This document shows positions 9,901 to 20,318 of a DNA stretch of 64,000 nt, piece by piece; positions within the stretch are counted from its first letter, which is position 1; every line of letters starts with the position of its first letter. Under the pieces are notes generated by a model. The model saw only the letters and a program-made list of their open reading frames with translations. It was not told the DNA's origin and ran no database searches. A program made the position numbers and the translations under genes. This DNA comes from Enterobacter ludwigii. Its GTDB lineage: Bacteria; Pseudomonadota; Gammaproteobacteria; Enterobacterales; Enterobacteriaceae. The stretch lies in assembly GCA_023023105.1 (NCBI GenBank), contig CP083824.1, positions 496,001 through 560,000 of the forward strand. The letters run 5' to 3'.

Positions 9901-10542
9901 CTATTCTGCTTGCGGCGGCAGGCAGACGCCAATACCACCAATGCCGCAGTAGCCGTACGGGTTTTTATGCAGATACTGCTGGTGATCGTCTTCGGCATAG
10001 TAGAACGGTTTCGCCGTCGCGATTTCCGTGGTCACCTCGCGCGTATCGCCAGCATCACGCATGGCTTTCTGGAAGCGCTCAAGGCTGGCATGAGCGGCGG
10101 CATCCTGCTCCGGTGTGAGCGGATAAATGGCCGAACGATATTGTGTGCCGTGGTCGTTACCCTGACGCATGCCCTGCGCCGGGTCGTGGTTTTCCCAGAA
10201 CACCTGCAGAAGCTGCTCGTAGCTAATCACCGCAGGGTCATACACCACACGAACGGCTTCCGCATGGCCGGTTTCGCCAGAGCACACTTCGCGGTAGGTT
10301 GGATTTGGCGTGTAACCGCCAGTATAACCGGCTGCCGTGCTGTAAACGCCGGGCAGTTGCCAGAACAGGCGTTCCACACCCCAGAAACAACCCATCGCAA
10401 ACAGGGCGATTTCCATTCCATCAGGAACGTTGGTCATTGAATGGTTGTTTACGGCGTGTAAGGTCGCCACAGGCATGGGCGTGTTGCGTCCCGGTAATGC
10501 ATCAGCTTGTGAAACAAGATGCGTTTTGTCGAATAAACTCAC
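9901..10542 (-). CDS. msrA: Peptide methionine sulfoxide reductase A
   Basis: 213 residues with the MsrA catalytic motif GCFWG (near residue 51), in which the cysteine attacks methionine-S-sulfoxide. The conserved [10 protein letters not shown] segment and C-terminal cysteines ([14 protein letters not shown]) needed for thioredoxin recycling are present. It repairs oxidised methionine in cytoplasmic proteins. It is divergent from tamA, across a 224-bp region in which I see no other gene. Confidence 0.96.
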   Translation of the reverse strand: MSLFDKTHLVSQADALPGRNTPMPVATLHAVNNHSMTNVPDGMEIALFAMGCFWGVERLFWQLPGVYSTAAGYTGGYTPNPTYREVCSGETGHAEAVRVVYDPAVISYEQLLQVFWENHDPAQGMRQGNDHGTQYRSAIYPLTPEQDAAAHASLERFQKAMRDAGDTREVTTEIATAKPFYYAEDDHQQYLHKNPYGYCGIGGIGVCLPPQAE

Positions 10543-10766
10543 GATGGGGTCTCCCGGGGGCCGATGTTTCGGTTAAGGTTGTCACGAAGCGTTTAATTGA
10601 ACACAATAAATGCGCTAAATGAGTCTAGATTTAATCATAAGAAATATTTGGGTGTTGCACCCATTTTCAACCCGCGATTTGGGTTTTTGGCTAACAGGCC
10701 GTATTTTGCCGCGGAGCGGCAGTGCATTTGCTTCCAGGGTGGAAACAGGGATATTCAGGAGAAAAC

Positions 10767-12500
10767 GTGATAAAAATCCGCCAGTTATGTTTGGTCAGTT
10801 TGCTACTAACAAGCGGGATTGCCAGTGCGGCGAACGTTCGTTTGCAGGTTGAGGGGTTGTCCGGGGCGCTGGAAAAAAACGTGCGTGCGCAGTTGTCGAC
10901 CATCCAGAGTGATGAGGTGACGCCGGACCGCCGTTTTCGCGCGCGCGTAGATGACGCAATCCGCGAAGGGCTAAAAGCGCTGGGTTATTACGAACCTACC
11001 ATTGATTTTGACCTACGCCCGCCGCCAAAGAAGGGGCGCCAGGTGCTTATTGCCCGCGTCTCGCCGGGTGAGCCGGTACTGATTGGCGGCACAAACGTCA
11101 TCCTGCGCGGTGGAGCGCGCACAGACCGGGATTATCTGGATCTGCTCGGTACGCGGCCGAAAATCGGCACGGTACTTAATCACGGTGATTACGACCATTT
11201 CAAAAAAGAGCTGACGAGCGTTTCCCTTCGGAAGGGCTACTTTGACAGCCAGTTCAACAAAAGTCAGCTTGGCATTGCGCTGGACAGACATCAGGCCTTC
11301 TGGGATATCGATTACGACAGTGGGGAGCGCTATCGTTTTGGCGATGTAACCTTCGAAGGATCGCAAATCCGTGAAGAATATCTGCAAAATCTCGTGCCCT
11401 TCAAAAAAGGGGATTACTACCAGTCGAGCGATCTGGCGGAACTGAACCGTCGCCTTTCAGCCACCGGATGGTTTAACTCCGTGGTTGTCGCGCCGGAATT
11501 TGATAAGTCGCGCAAAACCAAAGTGTTGCCACTGCATGGCGTCGTCTCGCCACGGATCGAGAACACCATTGAGACCGGTGTGGGTTATTCGACGGATGTC
11601 GGTCCGCGCGTGAAGGCCACATGGAAAAAGCCGTGGATGAACTCGTACGGCCACAGCCTGACGACCAGCGCGAGTATCTCCGCCCCGGAACAGCAGCTCG
11701 ATTTCAGCTATAAAATGCCCTTGCTGAAAAACCCGCTGGAGCAATATTACCTGGTTCAGGGGGGCTTTAAGCGCACCGACCTGAACGATACTAAGTCAGA
11801 TTCCACCACCCTTGCCCTGTCACGCTACTGGGATCTCTCCAGCGGCTGGCAGCGTGCCATTAACCTGCGCTGGAGTCTCGACCACTTTACGCAGGCCAAC
11901 GTCACCAACACCACGATGTTGCTCTATCCGGGGGTGATGATCAGCCGTACCCGCTCACGCGGTGGTCTGATGCCTGACTGGGGCGATTCCCAGCGTTATT
12001 CCATTGATTACTCCAACACCATGTGGGGTTCCGATGTCGACTTCTCGGTGATTCAGGCACAAAACGTCTGGATCCGTACGTTGTATGACAAACACCGCTT
12101 TGTGGTGCGCGGCAACCTCGGCTGGATTGAAACCGGAGACTTCGACAAAGTCCCGCCGGATCTGCGCTTCTTCGCCGGTGGTGACCGCAGCATTCGCGGC
12201 TATAAATACAAATCCATTGCGCCAAAAGATGACAGCGGCAAGCTGATCGGTGCGTCGAAACTGGCCACCGGCTCGCTGGAGTATCAGTACAACGTCAGCG
12301 GTAAATGGTGGGGGGCGATGTTTGTCGACAGCGGCGAAGCGGTGAGCGACATCCGCCGCAGCGATTTCAAAACCGGCGCGGGCGTGGGTGTACGCTGGCA
12401 GTCACCCGTCGGGCCCATCAAGCTCGATTTCGCCGTTCCGGTGGGCGACAAAGAAGAGCATGGTTTACAGTTTTACATCGGTCTGGGGCCTGAATTATGA
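10767..12500 (+). CDS. tamA: Translocation and assembly module outer-membrane protein TamA
   Basis: 577 residues from a GTG start at 10767, set by the AGGAGA ribosome site at 10757-10762 and the exact E. coli TamA length. A signal peptide ([21 protein letters not shown]) is followed by three POTRA domains and a C-terminal 16-strand Omp85 barrel with the diagnostic loop motif [11 protein letters not shown] (VRGY/F-type). TamA works with TamB to move or insert certain outer-membrane proteins and to carry phospholipid to the outer membrane. Its stop overlaps the tamB start in an ATGA, so the two are translationally coupled. Confidence 0.96.
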   Translation: MIKIRQLCLVSLLLTSGIASAANVRLQVEGLSGALEKNVRAQLSTIQSDEVTPDRRFRARVDDAIREGLKALGYYEPTIDFDLRPPPKKGRQVLIARVSPGEPVLIGGTNVILRGGARTDRDYLDLLGTRPKIGTVLNHGDYDHFKKELTSVSLRKGYFDSQFNKSQLGIALDRHQAFWDIDYDSGERYRFGDVTFEGSQIREEYLQNLVPFKKGDYYQSSDLAELNRRLSATGWFNSVVVAPEFDKSRKTKVLPLHGVVSPRIENTIETGVGYSTDVGPRVKATWKKPWMNSYGHSLTTSASISAPEQQLDFSYKMPLLKNPLEQYYLVQGGFKRTDLNDTKSDSTTLALSRYWDLSSGWQRAINLRWSLDHFTQANVTNTTMLLYPGVMISRTRSRGGLMPDWGDSQRYSIDYSNTMWGSDVDFSVIQAQNVWIRTLYDKHRFVVRGNLGWIETGDFDKVPPDLRFFAGGDRSIRGYKYKSIAPKDDSGKLIGASKLATGSLEYQYNVSGKWWGAMFVDSGEAVSDIRRSDFKTGAGVGVRWQSPVGPIKLDFAVPVGDKEEHGLQFYIGLGPEL

Positions 12501-15500
12501 GTTTATGGAAGAAGATAAGCCTCGGGGTGCTGATTTTTATCGTACTGCTGCTCGGTACGGTGGCGTTTCTGGTAGGAACGACGACCGGGCTGCACCTGCT
12601 GTTTAACGCCGCTAACCGCTGGGTGCCGGGACTTGAAATTGGTCAGGTGACGGGCGGCTGGCGCGATCTGCGTCTGAAGAACATTCGCTATGAGCAACCT
12701 GGTGTGGCCGTAAACGCCGGGGAGTTCCACCTTGCGGTGAAGCTGGGCTGTCTGCGGGACAGTAAGCTGTGCGTCAACGAACTGTCGCTAAAAGATGTGA
12801 ACGTGGCGATAGATTCAAAGAAAATGCCGAAGTCTGCGCCGGTCGAGGAAGAAGACAGCGGCCCGCTGAATCTCTCCACGCCGTATCCGATCGCGCTCTA
12901 TCGGGTGGCGCTTGATAACGCCAATATCAAAATCGACGACACCACCGTATCCGTGATGGATTTCACCTCCGGCCTGCGCTGGCAGGAGAAAAACCTCACC
13001 CTGACGCCGACGTCCCTGCAGGGATTACTGATCGCGCTGCCGAAAGTGGCCGACGTGGCGCAGGAAGAGATCGTCGAGCCGAAGATCCAGAACCCACAGC
13101 CGGAAGAAAAGCCGCTGGGTGAAACGCTGAAAGACCTCTTCTCGAAACCCGTCCTGCCGGAAATGACCGATGTTCATCTGCCGCTGAATCTCAACATTGA
13201 GGAGTTCAAAGGTGAGCAGCTGCGCCTGACCGGCGATACCGATCTGACGGTCTATAACATGCTGCTTAAAGTCAGCAGTATTGACGGCAATATGAAGCTC
13301 GACGCGCTGGATATCGACACCAACCAGGGCTCGGTGAATGCCTCTGGCAATGCCCTGCTGCGCGACAACTGGCCGGTGGACATCACGCTCAACAGCGCCC
13401 TGAGTATTGACCCGCTGAAAGGCGAAAAAGTGAAGGTCAAAGTGGGCGGTGCGCTACGCGACAAACTGGACGTCGGGGTAAATCTCTCCGGCCCGGTAGA
13501 TATGGTTCTGCGGGCGCAAACTCAACTGGCAGAAGCGGGTTTACCGCTCAATGTTGAAATGGTCAGTAAACAGCTTTACTGGCCGTTCACCGGCGAAAAA
13601 CAGTTCCAGGCCGATGACCTGAAGCTGAAGCTGAGCGGCAAGATGACCGATTACACGCTCTCGTTCCGTACCGCAGTGAAGGGGCAGGGCGTGCCGCCCG
13701 CGAATATCACGCTGGATGCGAAGGGCAATGAACAGCAGGTTAATCTCGACAAACTGACCGTTGCGGCACTGGAAGGCAAAACCGAGCTGACCGCACTGCT
13801 CGACTGGCAGCAGGCGATCAGCTGGCGCGGTGAGCTGAAGCTGACGGGTATTAACACCGCCAAAGAGGTGCCGGACTGGCCGTCAAAACTGGATGGTCTG
13901 ATCAAAACCCGCGGCAGCCTTTACGGCGGCACGTGGCAGATGGACGTGCCGGAAATCAAACTCACCGGGAACGTGAAGCAGAACAAGGTTAACGTTGAGG
14001 GCTCGGTCAAAGGTAACAGCTACCTGCAGTGGACGATCCCGGGTTTGCACGTAGCGCTGGGCCGCAACACGGCGGATATCAAAGGCGAGCTGGGGGTGAA
14101 AGATCTCAATCTGGATGCCACTATCGACGCGCCGAATCTGGATAATGCTCTGCCGGGCCTGGGTGGCACGGCGAAAGGGTTAGTGAAAGTGCGCGGGACG
14201 GTAGACGCCCCCCAACTTCTGGCGGATATCACGGCCAATAACCTGCGCTGGCAGGAGCTGACTGTCGCCCGCGTTCGCGTTGAAGGGGATGTGAAATCCA
14301 CCGATCAGATCGGCGGTAACCTGAACCTGCGCGTGGAGCGCATTGCTCAGCCGGACGTGAACATTAATCTGGTGACGCTGGAAGCGAAAGGCAACGAAAA
14401 GCAGCACGACCTTCAGCTGCGTGTGCAGGGTGAGCCGGTCTCCGGGCAGCTTCACCTGACAGGAAGCTTTGATCGTAAAGAGGAACGCTGGAAAGGTCTG
14501 CTTGATAACACTCGCTTCAACACACCGGTCGGGCCGTTGGCGTTGTCACGCTCTATTGCGCTGGACTACCGTAACGCGGAACAAAAGATCAGCATCGGAC
14601 CACACTGCTGGACCAACCCAAATGCTGAGCTGTGCGTACCTCAGACCATTGATGCAGGCGCGGAAGGGCGCGCGCAGATCAACCTCAACCGCTTTGACCT
14701 GGCGATGCTGAAGCCGTTTATGCCTGACACCACGCAGGCTAACGGCGTCTTTAGCGGGAAGGCCGATGTCGCCTGGGACACCACTAAAGAAGGGCTGCCA
14801 CAGGGTAGCGTCACGCTTTCGGGTCGTAACGTGAAGGTGACGCAACAGGTGAATGATGCGCCGCTGGCGGTCGCCTTCGACACCCTGAACCTGAGTGCGG
14901 ATCTGCATAACAACCGTGCAGAGCTGGGATGGCTTATCCGTCTGACCAACAACGGTCAGTTTGATGGACAAGTGCAGATATCCGATCCGCAAGGACGGCG
15001 TAATCTTGGCGGCAACGTCAATATCCGTAACTTCAACCTGGCGATGGTGAACCCGATTTTCGACCGCGGGGAAAAAGCGGCAGGCATGCTGAATGCCAAT
15101 TTGCGTCTGGCTGGAAACGCGCAAAGCCCGCAGCTGTTCGGTCAGATGCGGCTCAGCGGTGTGGATATCGACGGCAACTTCATGCCATTTGATATGCAGC
15201 CTAGCCAAATCTCGATGAACTTCAACGGCATGAGTTCAACGATTAGCGGCTCGGTGTTGACTCAACAAGGGCAGATCAACCTGAGCGGCGACGCAGACTG
15301 GAGTCAGCTCAATAACTGGCGCGCCCGTATTGCCGCAAAAGGCAGCCGAGTGCGTATCACCGTACCGCCAATGGTTCGCCTGGATGTCTCACCTGATGTG
15401 GTCTTTGAAGCCACGCCAAGCCTCTTCACGCTCGACGGACGCGTCGATGTGCCATGGGCACGCATTGTGGTTCACGACGTGCCTGAAAGTGCGGTGGGTG

Positions 15501-16273
15501 TTTCAAGTGATGAAGTTATGCTCAATGAAAATCTGAAACCTGTCGAACAGAAGAGCGCTGGCATACCGATTAATAGTAACCTTATCGTGCACGTGGGGAA
15601 TAACGTGCGGTTGGATGCGTTTGGGCTGAAGGCGAGGCTTACGGGTGACCTGAAGGTGGCGCAGGATAAACAAGGGTTGGGCCTGAACGGGCAGATTAAT
15701 ATTCCTGAAGGGCGTTTCCATGCCTATGGTCAGGATTTAATTGTGCGTAAAGGTGAACTGTTGTTCTCCGGTCCACCGGATCAACCTCTGTTGAATATCG
15801 AAGCGATTCGTAACCCGGAGGCAACGGAAAACGACGTCATCGCGGGTGTACGCGTCACCGGTTCCGCCGACGAACCGAAGGCGGAAATCTTCTCTGACCC
15901 GGCGATGTCACAACAGGAAGCTCTTTCTTACCTGTTGCGTGGACAAGGTCTGGACAGCGGTCAGAGCGACAGTGCGGCGATGACCTCGATGTTAGTGGGT
16001 CTGGGGGTTGCACAAAGTGGGCAGGTTGTGGGTAAAATCGGCGAGACGTTCGGCGTAAGCAATCTGGCGCTGGACACCCAGGGCGTGGGTGACTCTTCGC
16101 AGGTGGTGGTCAGCGGCTATGTACTGCCGGGTCTGCAGGTAAAATATGGTGTGGGGATCTTTGACTCACTGGCAACACTCACGTTACGCTATCGCCTGAT
16201 GCCTAAGCTATATCTGGAAGCAGTGTCCGGCGTAGACCAGGCACTTGATCTGCTCTATCAGTTTGAGTTTTAG
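12497..16273 (+). CDS. tamB: Translocation and assembly module inner-membrane protein TamB
   Basis: 1258 residues, one fewer than E. coli TamB. The N-terminal anchor ([19 protein letters not shown]) is followed by a very long periplasmic beta-taco region of the AsmA/DUF490 type, rich in alternating hydrophobic residues, and the conserved C-terminal DUF490 domain ending [20 protein letters not shown]. It spans the periplasm and docks with the TamA POTRA domains; with YhdP and YdbH it supports phospholipid transport to the outer membrane. It overlaps tamA by four bases and is three bases from ytfP, forming a three-gene operon. Confidence 0.96.
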   Translation: MSLWKKISLGVLIFIVLLLGTVAFLVGTTTGLHLLFNAANRWVPGLEIGQVTGGWRDLRLKNIRYEQPGVAVNAGEFHLAVKLGCLRDSKLCVNELSLKDVNVAIDSKKMPKSAPVEEEDSGPLNLSTPYPIALYRVALDNANIKIDDTTVSVMDFTSGLRWQEKNLTLTPTSLQGLLIALPKVADVAQEEIVEPKIQNPQPEEKPLGETLKDLFSKPVLPEMTDVHLPLNLNIEEFKGEQLRLTGDTDLTVYNMLLKVSSIDGNMKLDALDIDTNQGSVNASGNALLRDNWPVDITLNSALSIDPLKGEKVKVKVGGALRDKLDVGVNLSGPVDMVLRAQTQLAEAGLPLNVEMVSKQLYWPFTGEKQFQADDLKLKLSGKMTDYTLSFRTAVKGQGVPPANITLDAKGNEQQVNLDKLTVAALEGKTELTALLDWQQAISWRGELKLTGINTAKEVPDWPSKLDGLIKTRGSLYGGTWQMDVPEIKLTGNVKQNKVNVEGSVKGNSYLQWTIPGLHVALGRNTADIKGELGVKDLNLDATIDAPNLDNALPGLGGTAKGLVKVRGTVDAPQLLADITANNLRWQELTVARVRVEGDVKSTDQIGGNLNLRVERIAQPDVNINLVTLEAKGNEKQHDLQLRVQGEPVSGQLHLTGSFDRKEERWKGLLDNTRFNTPVGPLALSRSIALDYRNAEQKISIGPHCWTNPNAELCVPQTIDAGAEGRAQINLNRFDLAMLKPFMPDTTQANGVFSGKADVAWDTTKEGLPQGSVTLSGRNVKVTQQVNDAPLAVAFDTLNLSADLHNNRAELGWLIRLTNNGQFDGQVQISDPQGRRNLGGNVNIRNFNLAMVNPIFDRGEKAAGMLNANLRLAGNAQSPQLFGQMRLSGVDIDGNFMPFDMQPSQISMNFNGMSSTISGSVLTQQGQINLSGDADWSQLNNWRARIAAKGSRVRITVPPMVRLDVSPDVVFEATPSLFTLDGRVDVPWARIVVHDVPESAVGVSSDEVMLNENLKPVEQKSAGIPINSNLIVHVGNNVRLDAFGLKARLTGDLKVAQDKQGLGLNGQINIPEGRFHAYGQDLIVRKGELLFSGPPDQPLLNIEAIRNPEATENDVIAGVRVTGSADEPKAEIFSDPAMSQQEALSYLLRGQGLDSGQSDSAAMTSMLVGLGVAQSGQVVGKIGETFGVSNLALDTQGVGDSSQVVVSGYVLPGLQVKYGVGIFDSLATLTLRYRLMPKLYLEAVSGVDQALDLLYQFEF

Positions 16274-16275
16274 CA

Positions 16276-16620
16276 ATGCGAATATTTGTCTACGGCAGTT
16301 TACGAACCAAGCAAGGCAACAGTCACTGGATGACCAATGCCCTGCTGCTGGGGAATTACAATATCGAGAACTACCAGTTGTACAGCCTGGGCCACTATCC
16401 AGGCGCGGTTCCCGGCGAAGGAACAGTACAGGGTGAAGTTTATCGTATTGATAACGCGACACTTGCCGAACTTGATGCCTTGCGCACCAGGGGCGGTGAA
16501 TACGCGCGCCAGTTGATCCAGACGCCGTACGGAAGCGCGTGGATGTATGTCTACCAGCGTCCGGTCGAAGGGTTAACGCGGATTGTAAGCGGTAACTGGT
16601 TAGACAGATACCAGTACTGA
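16276..16620 (+). CDS. ytfP: Gamma-glutamylcyclotransferase-fold protein YtfP
   Basis: 114 residues with the fold signature VYGSLR at the N-terminus (the glycine-rich YGSL loop) and Glu75 in RTRGGEYARQ, which lines up with the acidic catalytic residue of gamma-glutamylamine cyclotransferases. The E. coli protein is structurally known but its substrate is not settled. It lies two bases after the tamB stop and is followed by a strong terminator. Confidence 0.92.
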   Translation: MRIFVYGSLRTKQGNSHWMTNALLLGNYNIENYQLYSLGHYPGAVPGEGTVQGEVYRIDNATLAELDALRTRGGEYARQLIQTPYGSAWMYVYQRPVEGLTRIVSGNWLDRYQY

Positions 16621-16626
16621 AAAACG

Positions 16627-16658
16627 ACAACGCCACCGAAAGGTGGCGTTGTTTTTTG
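16627..16658 (+). terminator. Rho-independent terminator of tamA-tamB-ytfP
   Basis: An 11-bp perfect stem ACAACGCCACC / GGTGGCGTTGT with a GAAA tetraloop (16627-16652), followed by TTTTTT. It also lies just past the stop of the convergent receptor gene. Confidence 0.92.
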
Positions 16659-16662
16659 TGGG

Positions 16663-18246
16663 CTAAACGGCTTCCCGACGCAGCTTGAATATCTGCACCG
16701 ATTCCAGAAGCTGTTCCGCCTGGCGATGCATTGCCTGCGCCGCGGCGGAAGATTCTTGCGACAAGGTCGCATTTTGCTGTGTTGCCGTATCCATATGCGT
16801 GACGGCCACATTGACCTGATCGATCCCGGTACTTTGTTCGTGGCTGGCATGAGAAATTGCCTCAATCAGTTCACTCACCTTGCTGACGCTGTGCAGAATA
16901 TCCGCCATCGCTGCGCCGGCTTGCTGCACCTGGCCATTCCCCTCGTCAATGCGGTTAACGGAGCGGTCGATCAGAACGCGGATATCTTTGGCGGCGGCGG
17001 CTGAACGTTGCGCCAGGGCGCGCACTTCTGCTGCAACGACGGCAAAACCGCGGCCTTCAGTTCCCGCGCGCGCCGCTTCAACAGCAGCGTTAAGTGCCAG
17101 GATATTGGTCTGGAAGGCGATACTGTCGATCATGCTGATGATGGAGTTGATCTCGCTGGAGAAATTATGAATTTCACTCATGGTGTGCATCGCACGTTCA
17201 ACGGCCTCTTCGCCCTGGCGGGCTACCTGACGGGCATTACGGGCAAGATCGCTGGCAGTGCGTGAATGTTCTGCGTTGCTTTTCACGACCGATGTCAGCT
17301 CCTCCATGGATGCTGCAGTCTGTTCCAGTGCACTGGCCTGCGCTTCGTTGCGGGAAGAAAGCTCATGACTACCGCTGGCAATCTGCGCTGATGCGGTGGC
17401 GATGGTTTCGGTACCCTTACGTACTCCAGAGACAATACGCGTGAGGTTTTCATTCATCTCCTGCAGAGCGCGCATGAGCTCAGCCGTTTCATCTCGACCG
17501 GCCACGGTAAAGCGGGACTGCAAATCACCGGCGGCTACGGTACGCGCTATCGTGACGGCTTGTGCCAGCGGAAGAGTAATGCTGCGAATCAGCCACCAGG
17601 TAACTAGCATCCCGGCCGCCAGCGTGAGGGCCATTGCCAGCAACAGCATCCATTTTGTCTTCTGATACTGCTCCTGATTGCGGGCGATGGTCTGCTGGTG
17701 AATAGTCTCGGCATGCTGCAATGTACGGGCCACGACGTTGTCGATCATTTTTGTCGGCTCGCGGTCAATCCCTGTAACCTGCTTGTCCACGCGCTGGGCG
17801 CTGGTGGGATCTCCCACCTGGTAGGTAGCCAGTGCCGCCAGGTATTTCTGTTCGAGGCTGGCGTGGATGTCGCGCGTTGCCAGCACTTGTTGATTATCCA
17901 TGCCAATTTTCGGCAGAAGCTCACTTAGCCGGGTCAGCAGTGTCTGCGTGTTCTGACTTTCTGCAACAAAGGCCTTTTTGTATTTATCGAATGCTTCTTG
18001 CCCCTGCGCGCCACGAATCAGGGTGTTTTTCCACTCCTGGACCTGGATCTTGAATTGCACCTGAGCATTGCGTGCAGTATCTATGCTGCTGGTAATGGTT
18101 TGTTCCATCGCCATAATCTGTTCGTTCTGCGCCTGGCTGTCGCTGTTGATCAACAGGCCACGCAGACCAATAAAAAGTGTTGCAAGCAGCAGAAGTGACG
18201 CCAAAAGGCCCAGTCGCTGCCCAATTGTGAGTGTGTTGAGTTTCAT
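16663..18246 (-). CDS. Methyl-accepting chemotaxis protein without tether pentapeptide
   Basis: 527 residues. There is a membrane segment at about 10-30 (LGLLASLLLLATLFIGLRG), a roughly 160-residue helical periplasmic domain, a second segment at about 200-220 (LLLAMALTLAAGMLVTWWLI), a HAMP domain, and a signalling domain with [19 protein letters not shown]. The protein ends IFKLRREAV, so it lacks the NWETF-type CheR/CheB tether and should depend on other receptors for efficient adaptation. The periplasmic domain is not the four-helix Tsr/Tar type that I can recognise, so the ligand is unknown. A sigma-28 promoter lies upstream. The gene is not in this place in E. coli K-12. Confidence 0.92.
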   Translation of the reverse strand: MKLNTLTIGQRLGLLASLLLLATLFIGLRGLLINSDSQAQNEQIMAMEQTITSSIDTARNAQVQFKIQVQEWKNTLIRGAQGQEAFDKYKKAFVAESQNTQTLLTRLSELLPKIGMDNQQVLATRDIHASLEQKYLAALATYQVGDPTSAQRVDKQVTGIDREPTKMIDNVVARTLQHAETIHQQTIARNQEQYQKTKWMLLLAMALTLAAGMLVTWWLIRSITLPLAQAVTIARTVAAGDLQSRFTVAGRDETAELMRALQEMNENLTRIVSGVRKGTETIATASAQIASGSHELSSRNEAQASALEQTAASMEELTSVVKSNAEHSRTASDLARNARQVARQGEEAVERAMHTMSEIHNFSSEINSIISMIDSIAFQTNILALNAAVEAARAGTEGRGFAVVAAEVRALAQRSAAAAKDIRVLIDRSVNRIDEGNGQVQQAGAAMADILHSVSKVSELIEAISHASHEQSTGIDQVNVAVTHMDTATQQNATLSQESSAAAQAMHRQAEQLLESVQIFKLRREAV

Positions 18247-18291
18247 GATTTCCTGTTATATGAAAAAGCGATTGCGCTCATATCACGGGAG

Positions 18292-18318
18292 GTATCGACC
18301 GTCGGCAGGGAGACTTTA
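18292..18318 (-). promoter_or_regulatory. Sigma-28 (FliA) promoter of the 16663-18246 receptor
   Basis: On the minus strand the sequence reads TAAA, 15 bases, GTCGATAC, against the flagellar class 3 consensus TAAA-N15-GCCGATAA. The -35 is 18315-18318 and the -10 is 18292-18299, about 45 bases before the start codon. Spacing is exact. Confidence 0.82.
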
Positions 18319-18414
18319 AGAAGAAAAGTGGGGATAAGGCAGGTAAAAAGCGATATCTAATTAATATTATGAGACAAAATCTCTTTATGACGTTTTTGTG
18401 ACAGTTCAGAGAGA

Positions 18415-18440
18415 CAAAAAAGCCCCGACTTGCGGGGCCT
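18415..18440 (-). terminator. Rho-independent terminator of ppa
   Basis: Stem GCCCCG / CGGGGC with a five-base loop (18422-18438). On the minus strand the hairpin is followed by a T-run (AAAAAA on the plus strand). It lies 20 bases past the ppa stop. Confidence 0.88.
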
Positions 18441-18458
18441 TAATATCAGCAGTAAGAA

Positions 18459-18989
18459 TTACTTCTTAGCAGCGCGTTCGAAAGAGGCGATGATTTCTGC
18501 TTTCGCCGCTTCTGCGTTGTCCCAGCCGTCAACTTTAACCCACTTGCCTTTTTCGAGGTCTTTGTAGTGCTCGAAGAAGTGAGTGATCTGCGCTTTCAGC
18601 AGCTCTGGCAGGTCGTTCACATCTTTGATGTGATCGTATTCTTTGCTCAGCTTGGTGTGCGGTACCGCAACCAGCTTCGCATCTTCACCGGATTCGTCGG
18701 TCATTTTCAGCACGCCAACTGGACGGCAGCGAATGACGGAGCCTGGCTCCAGTGGGTATGGCGTTGGGACCAGTACGTCAACCGGGTCACCGTCCAGAGA
18801 CAGGGTGTGGTTGATGTAACCGTAGTTGCACGGATAGAACATCGCGGTAGACATGAAACGGTCTACGAACAGGGCGCCGCTCTCTTTGTCCACTTCGTAT
18901 TTGATAGGATCTGCGTTAGCCGGGATTTCGATTACTACGTAGATATCTTCTGGCAGTTCTTTACCCGCTGGGACGTTGAGTAAGCTCAT
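18459..18989 (-). CDS. ppa: Inorganic pyrophosphatase
   Basis: 176 residues, the E. coli length, starting [20 protein letters not shown]. The family I active-site signature DGDPVDVLV is present (near residue 66), with the other metal-binding residues nearby. The enzyme hydrolyses pyrophosphate to phosphate, pulling biosynthetic reactions forward; it is cytoplasmic and hexameric. I chose the start at 18989 because the 17-residue in-frame extension upstream is not part of the family. Confidence 0.97.
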   Translation of the reverse strand: MSLLNVPAGKELPEDIYVVIEIPANADPIKYEVDKESGALFVDRFMSTAMFYPCNYGYINHTLSLDGDPVDVLVPTPYPLEPGSVIRCRPVGVLKMTDESGEDAKLVAVPHTKLSKEYDHIKDVNDLPELLKAQITHFFEHYKDLEKGKWVKVDGWDNAEAAKAEIIASFERAAKK

Positions 18990-19152
18990 GTCGGTGTCCT
19001 TTAAAATGGATGGTAAACAAGTGGCAGGTATTATAGCCAACTCGCGCTGAATGTCTTCGCCTGTTTTCGCCTTCTCTCACCGCTAACCCCACTTTTCAGA
19101 CCGATTCCATGACAGAAAAATCCATAAACTCAGCTGCATTTTTCATGGTGAA

Positions 19153-19168
19153 ATGAAAGCGATTACAA
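19153..19168 (+). promoter_or_regulatory. GalR/LacI-type operator candidate upstream of ytfQ
   Basis: TGAAAGCGATTACA (19154-19167) fits the GalR/GalS operator pattern GTGKAANCGNTTNCAC with one mismatch and has the central CG. It lies about 85 bases before the likely start of ytfQ transcription. Control of this sugar-transport operon by a LacI/GalR-family protein fits the galactofuranose substrate. Confidence 0.5.
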
Positions 19169-19206
19169 ACTTGTGATTAACGTTTTATTCACTTTCCCGA
19201 AGTGTG

Positions 19207-19227
19207 ATGTAACGCAATTCGTTACAT
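19207..19227. promoter_or_regulatory. Perfect inverted repeat in the ytfQ promoter
   Basis: ATGTAACG, five bases (CAATT), CGTTACAT: an 8+8 perfect dyad (19207-19227). A -10-like TATAGT follows at 19239-19244, so the dyad covers the -35 area. This is a typical repressor position. I do not recognise the regulator from the half-site. Confidence 0.6.
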
Positions 19228-19297
19228 ATTTCATTGGCTATAGTCATTTCGCAGAACATCTTTTCACCAACAATAATCCCCCTACGAGGACGTTCAT

Positions 19298-20254
19298 ATG
19301 TGGAAGCGCTTACTCCTGGTCACAGCAGTTTCGGCAGCCATGTCGTCTATGGCGATGGCCGCCCCTTTAACCGTAGGTTTTTCGCAAGTCGGCTCTGAAT
19401 CCGGCTGGCGAGCAGCAGAAACCAACGTTGCAAAAAGCGAGGCCCAGAAACGTGGTATCACCCTGAAAATTGCCGATGGTCAGCAAAAGCAGGAAAACCA
19501 AATCAAAGCCGTGCGTTCGTTTATTGCCCAGGGCGTTGATGCCATCTTTATTGCGCCTGTCGTCGCGACGGGCTGGGAACCTGTCCTGAAGGAAGCGAAA
19601 GACGCTGAGATCCCGGTTTTCCTGCTCGATCGTTCCATTGATGTCAAAGACAAATCGCTCTATATGACCACCGTCACGGCCAACAACATTCTTGAAGGAC
19701 AGTTGATTGGTGACTGGCTGGTGAAACAGGTGGATGGCAAGCCGTGTAACGTCGTTGAGTTGCAGGGCACCGTTGGCGCGAGCGTGGCCATCGACCGTAA
19801 GAAAGGGTTTGCTGAGGCTATCGCTAAAGCACCAAACATCAAGATTATCCGCTCTCAGTCCGGTGACTTCACGCGCAGTAAAGGCAAAGAGGTCATGGAG
19901 AGCTTTATCAAGGCTGAAAACAACGGCAAGAACATCTGCATGGTTTACGCCCACAACGATGACATGGTGATCGGTGCGATTCAGGCCATTAAAGAAGCGG
20001 GTCTGAAGCCGGGCAAAGATATCCTCACCGGCTCAATCGACGGCGTGCCAGACATCTACAAGGCGATGATGGACGGCGAAGCGAATGCCAGCGTGGAGCT
20101 CACGCCGAACATGGCGGGTCCGGCATTTGATGCGCTGGAGAAATTCAAGAAAGACGGCACGATGCCTGAAAAACTGACCATCACCAAATCCACACTCTAC
20201 CTTCCTGACACAGCAAAAGAAGAGTTAGAGAAGAAGAAAAATATGGGTTACTGA
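19298..20254 (+). CDS. ytfQ: Galactofuranose-binding periplasmic protein YtfQ
   Basis: 318 residues with a signal peptide (MWKRLLLVTAVSAAMSSMAMAA) and the type I periplasmic sugar-binding fold. The mature sequence LTVGFSQVGSESGWRAAETN is almost unchanged from E. coli YtfQ, whose ligand is the furanose form of galactose (also called GafA). It delivers sugar to the YtfT/YjfF permease. It is the first gene of ytfQRT-yjfF, and the promoter region carries two dyad elements. Confidence 0.96.
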   Translation: MWKRLLLVTAVSAAMSSMAMAAPLTVGFSQVGSESGWRAAETNVAKSEAQKRGITLKIADGQQKQENQIKAVRSFIAQGVDAIFIAPVVATGWEPVLKEAKDAEIPVFLLDRSIDVKDKSLYMTTVTANNILEGQLIGDWLVKQVDGKPCNVVELQGTVGASVAIDRKKGFAEAIAKAPNIKIIRSQSGDFTRSKGKEVMESFIKAENNGKNICMVYAHNDDMVIGAIQAIKEAGLKPGKDILTGSIDGVPDIYKAMMDGEANASVELTPNMAGPAFDALEKFKKDGTMPEKLTITKSTLYLPDTAKEELEKKKNMGY

Positions 20255-20263
20255 TCCAGTGTA

Positions 20264-20296
20264 ATTGCCGGGTAGCGCTACGCTTACCCGGCCTAC
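20264..20296. repeat. REP-type palindromic element inside the ytfQ-ytfR gap
   Basis: GCCGGGTA ... TACCCGGC around an AGCGCTACGCT centre (20267-20292), the typical REP core. It lies between the binding-protein gene and the ATPase gene of one operon, where such elements protect the upstream mRNA and raise its level over downstream genes. Confidence 0.88.
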
Positions 20297-20318
20297 GATT
20301 TGTGCCGGAGGCGTAAAT

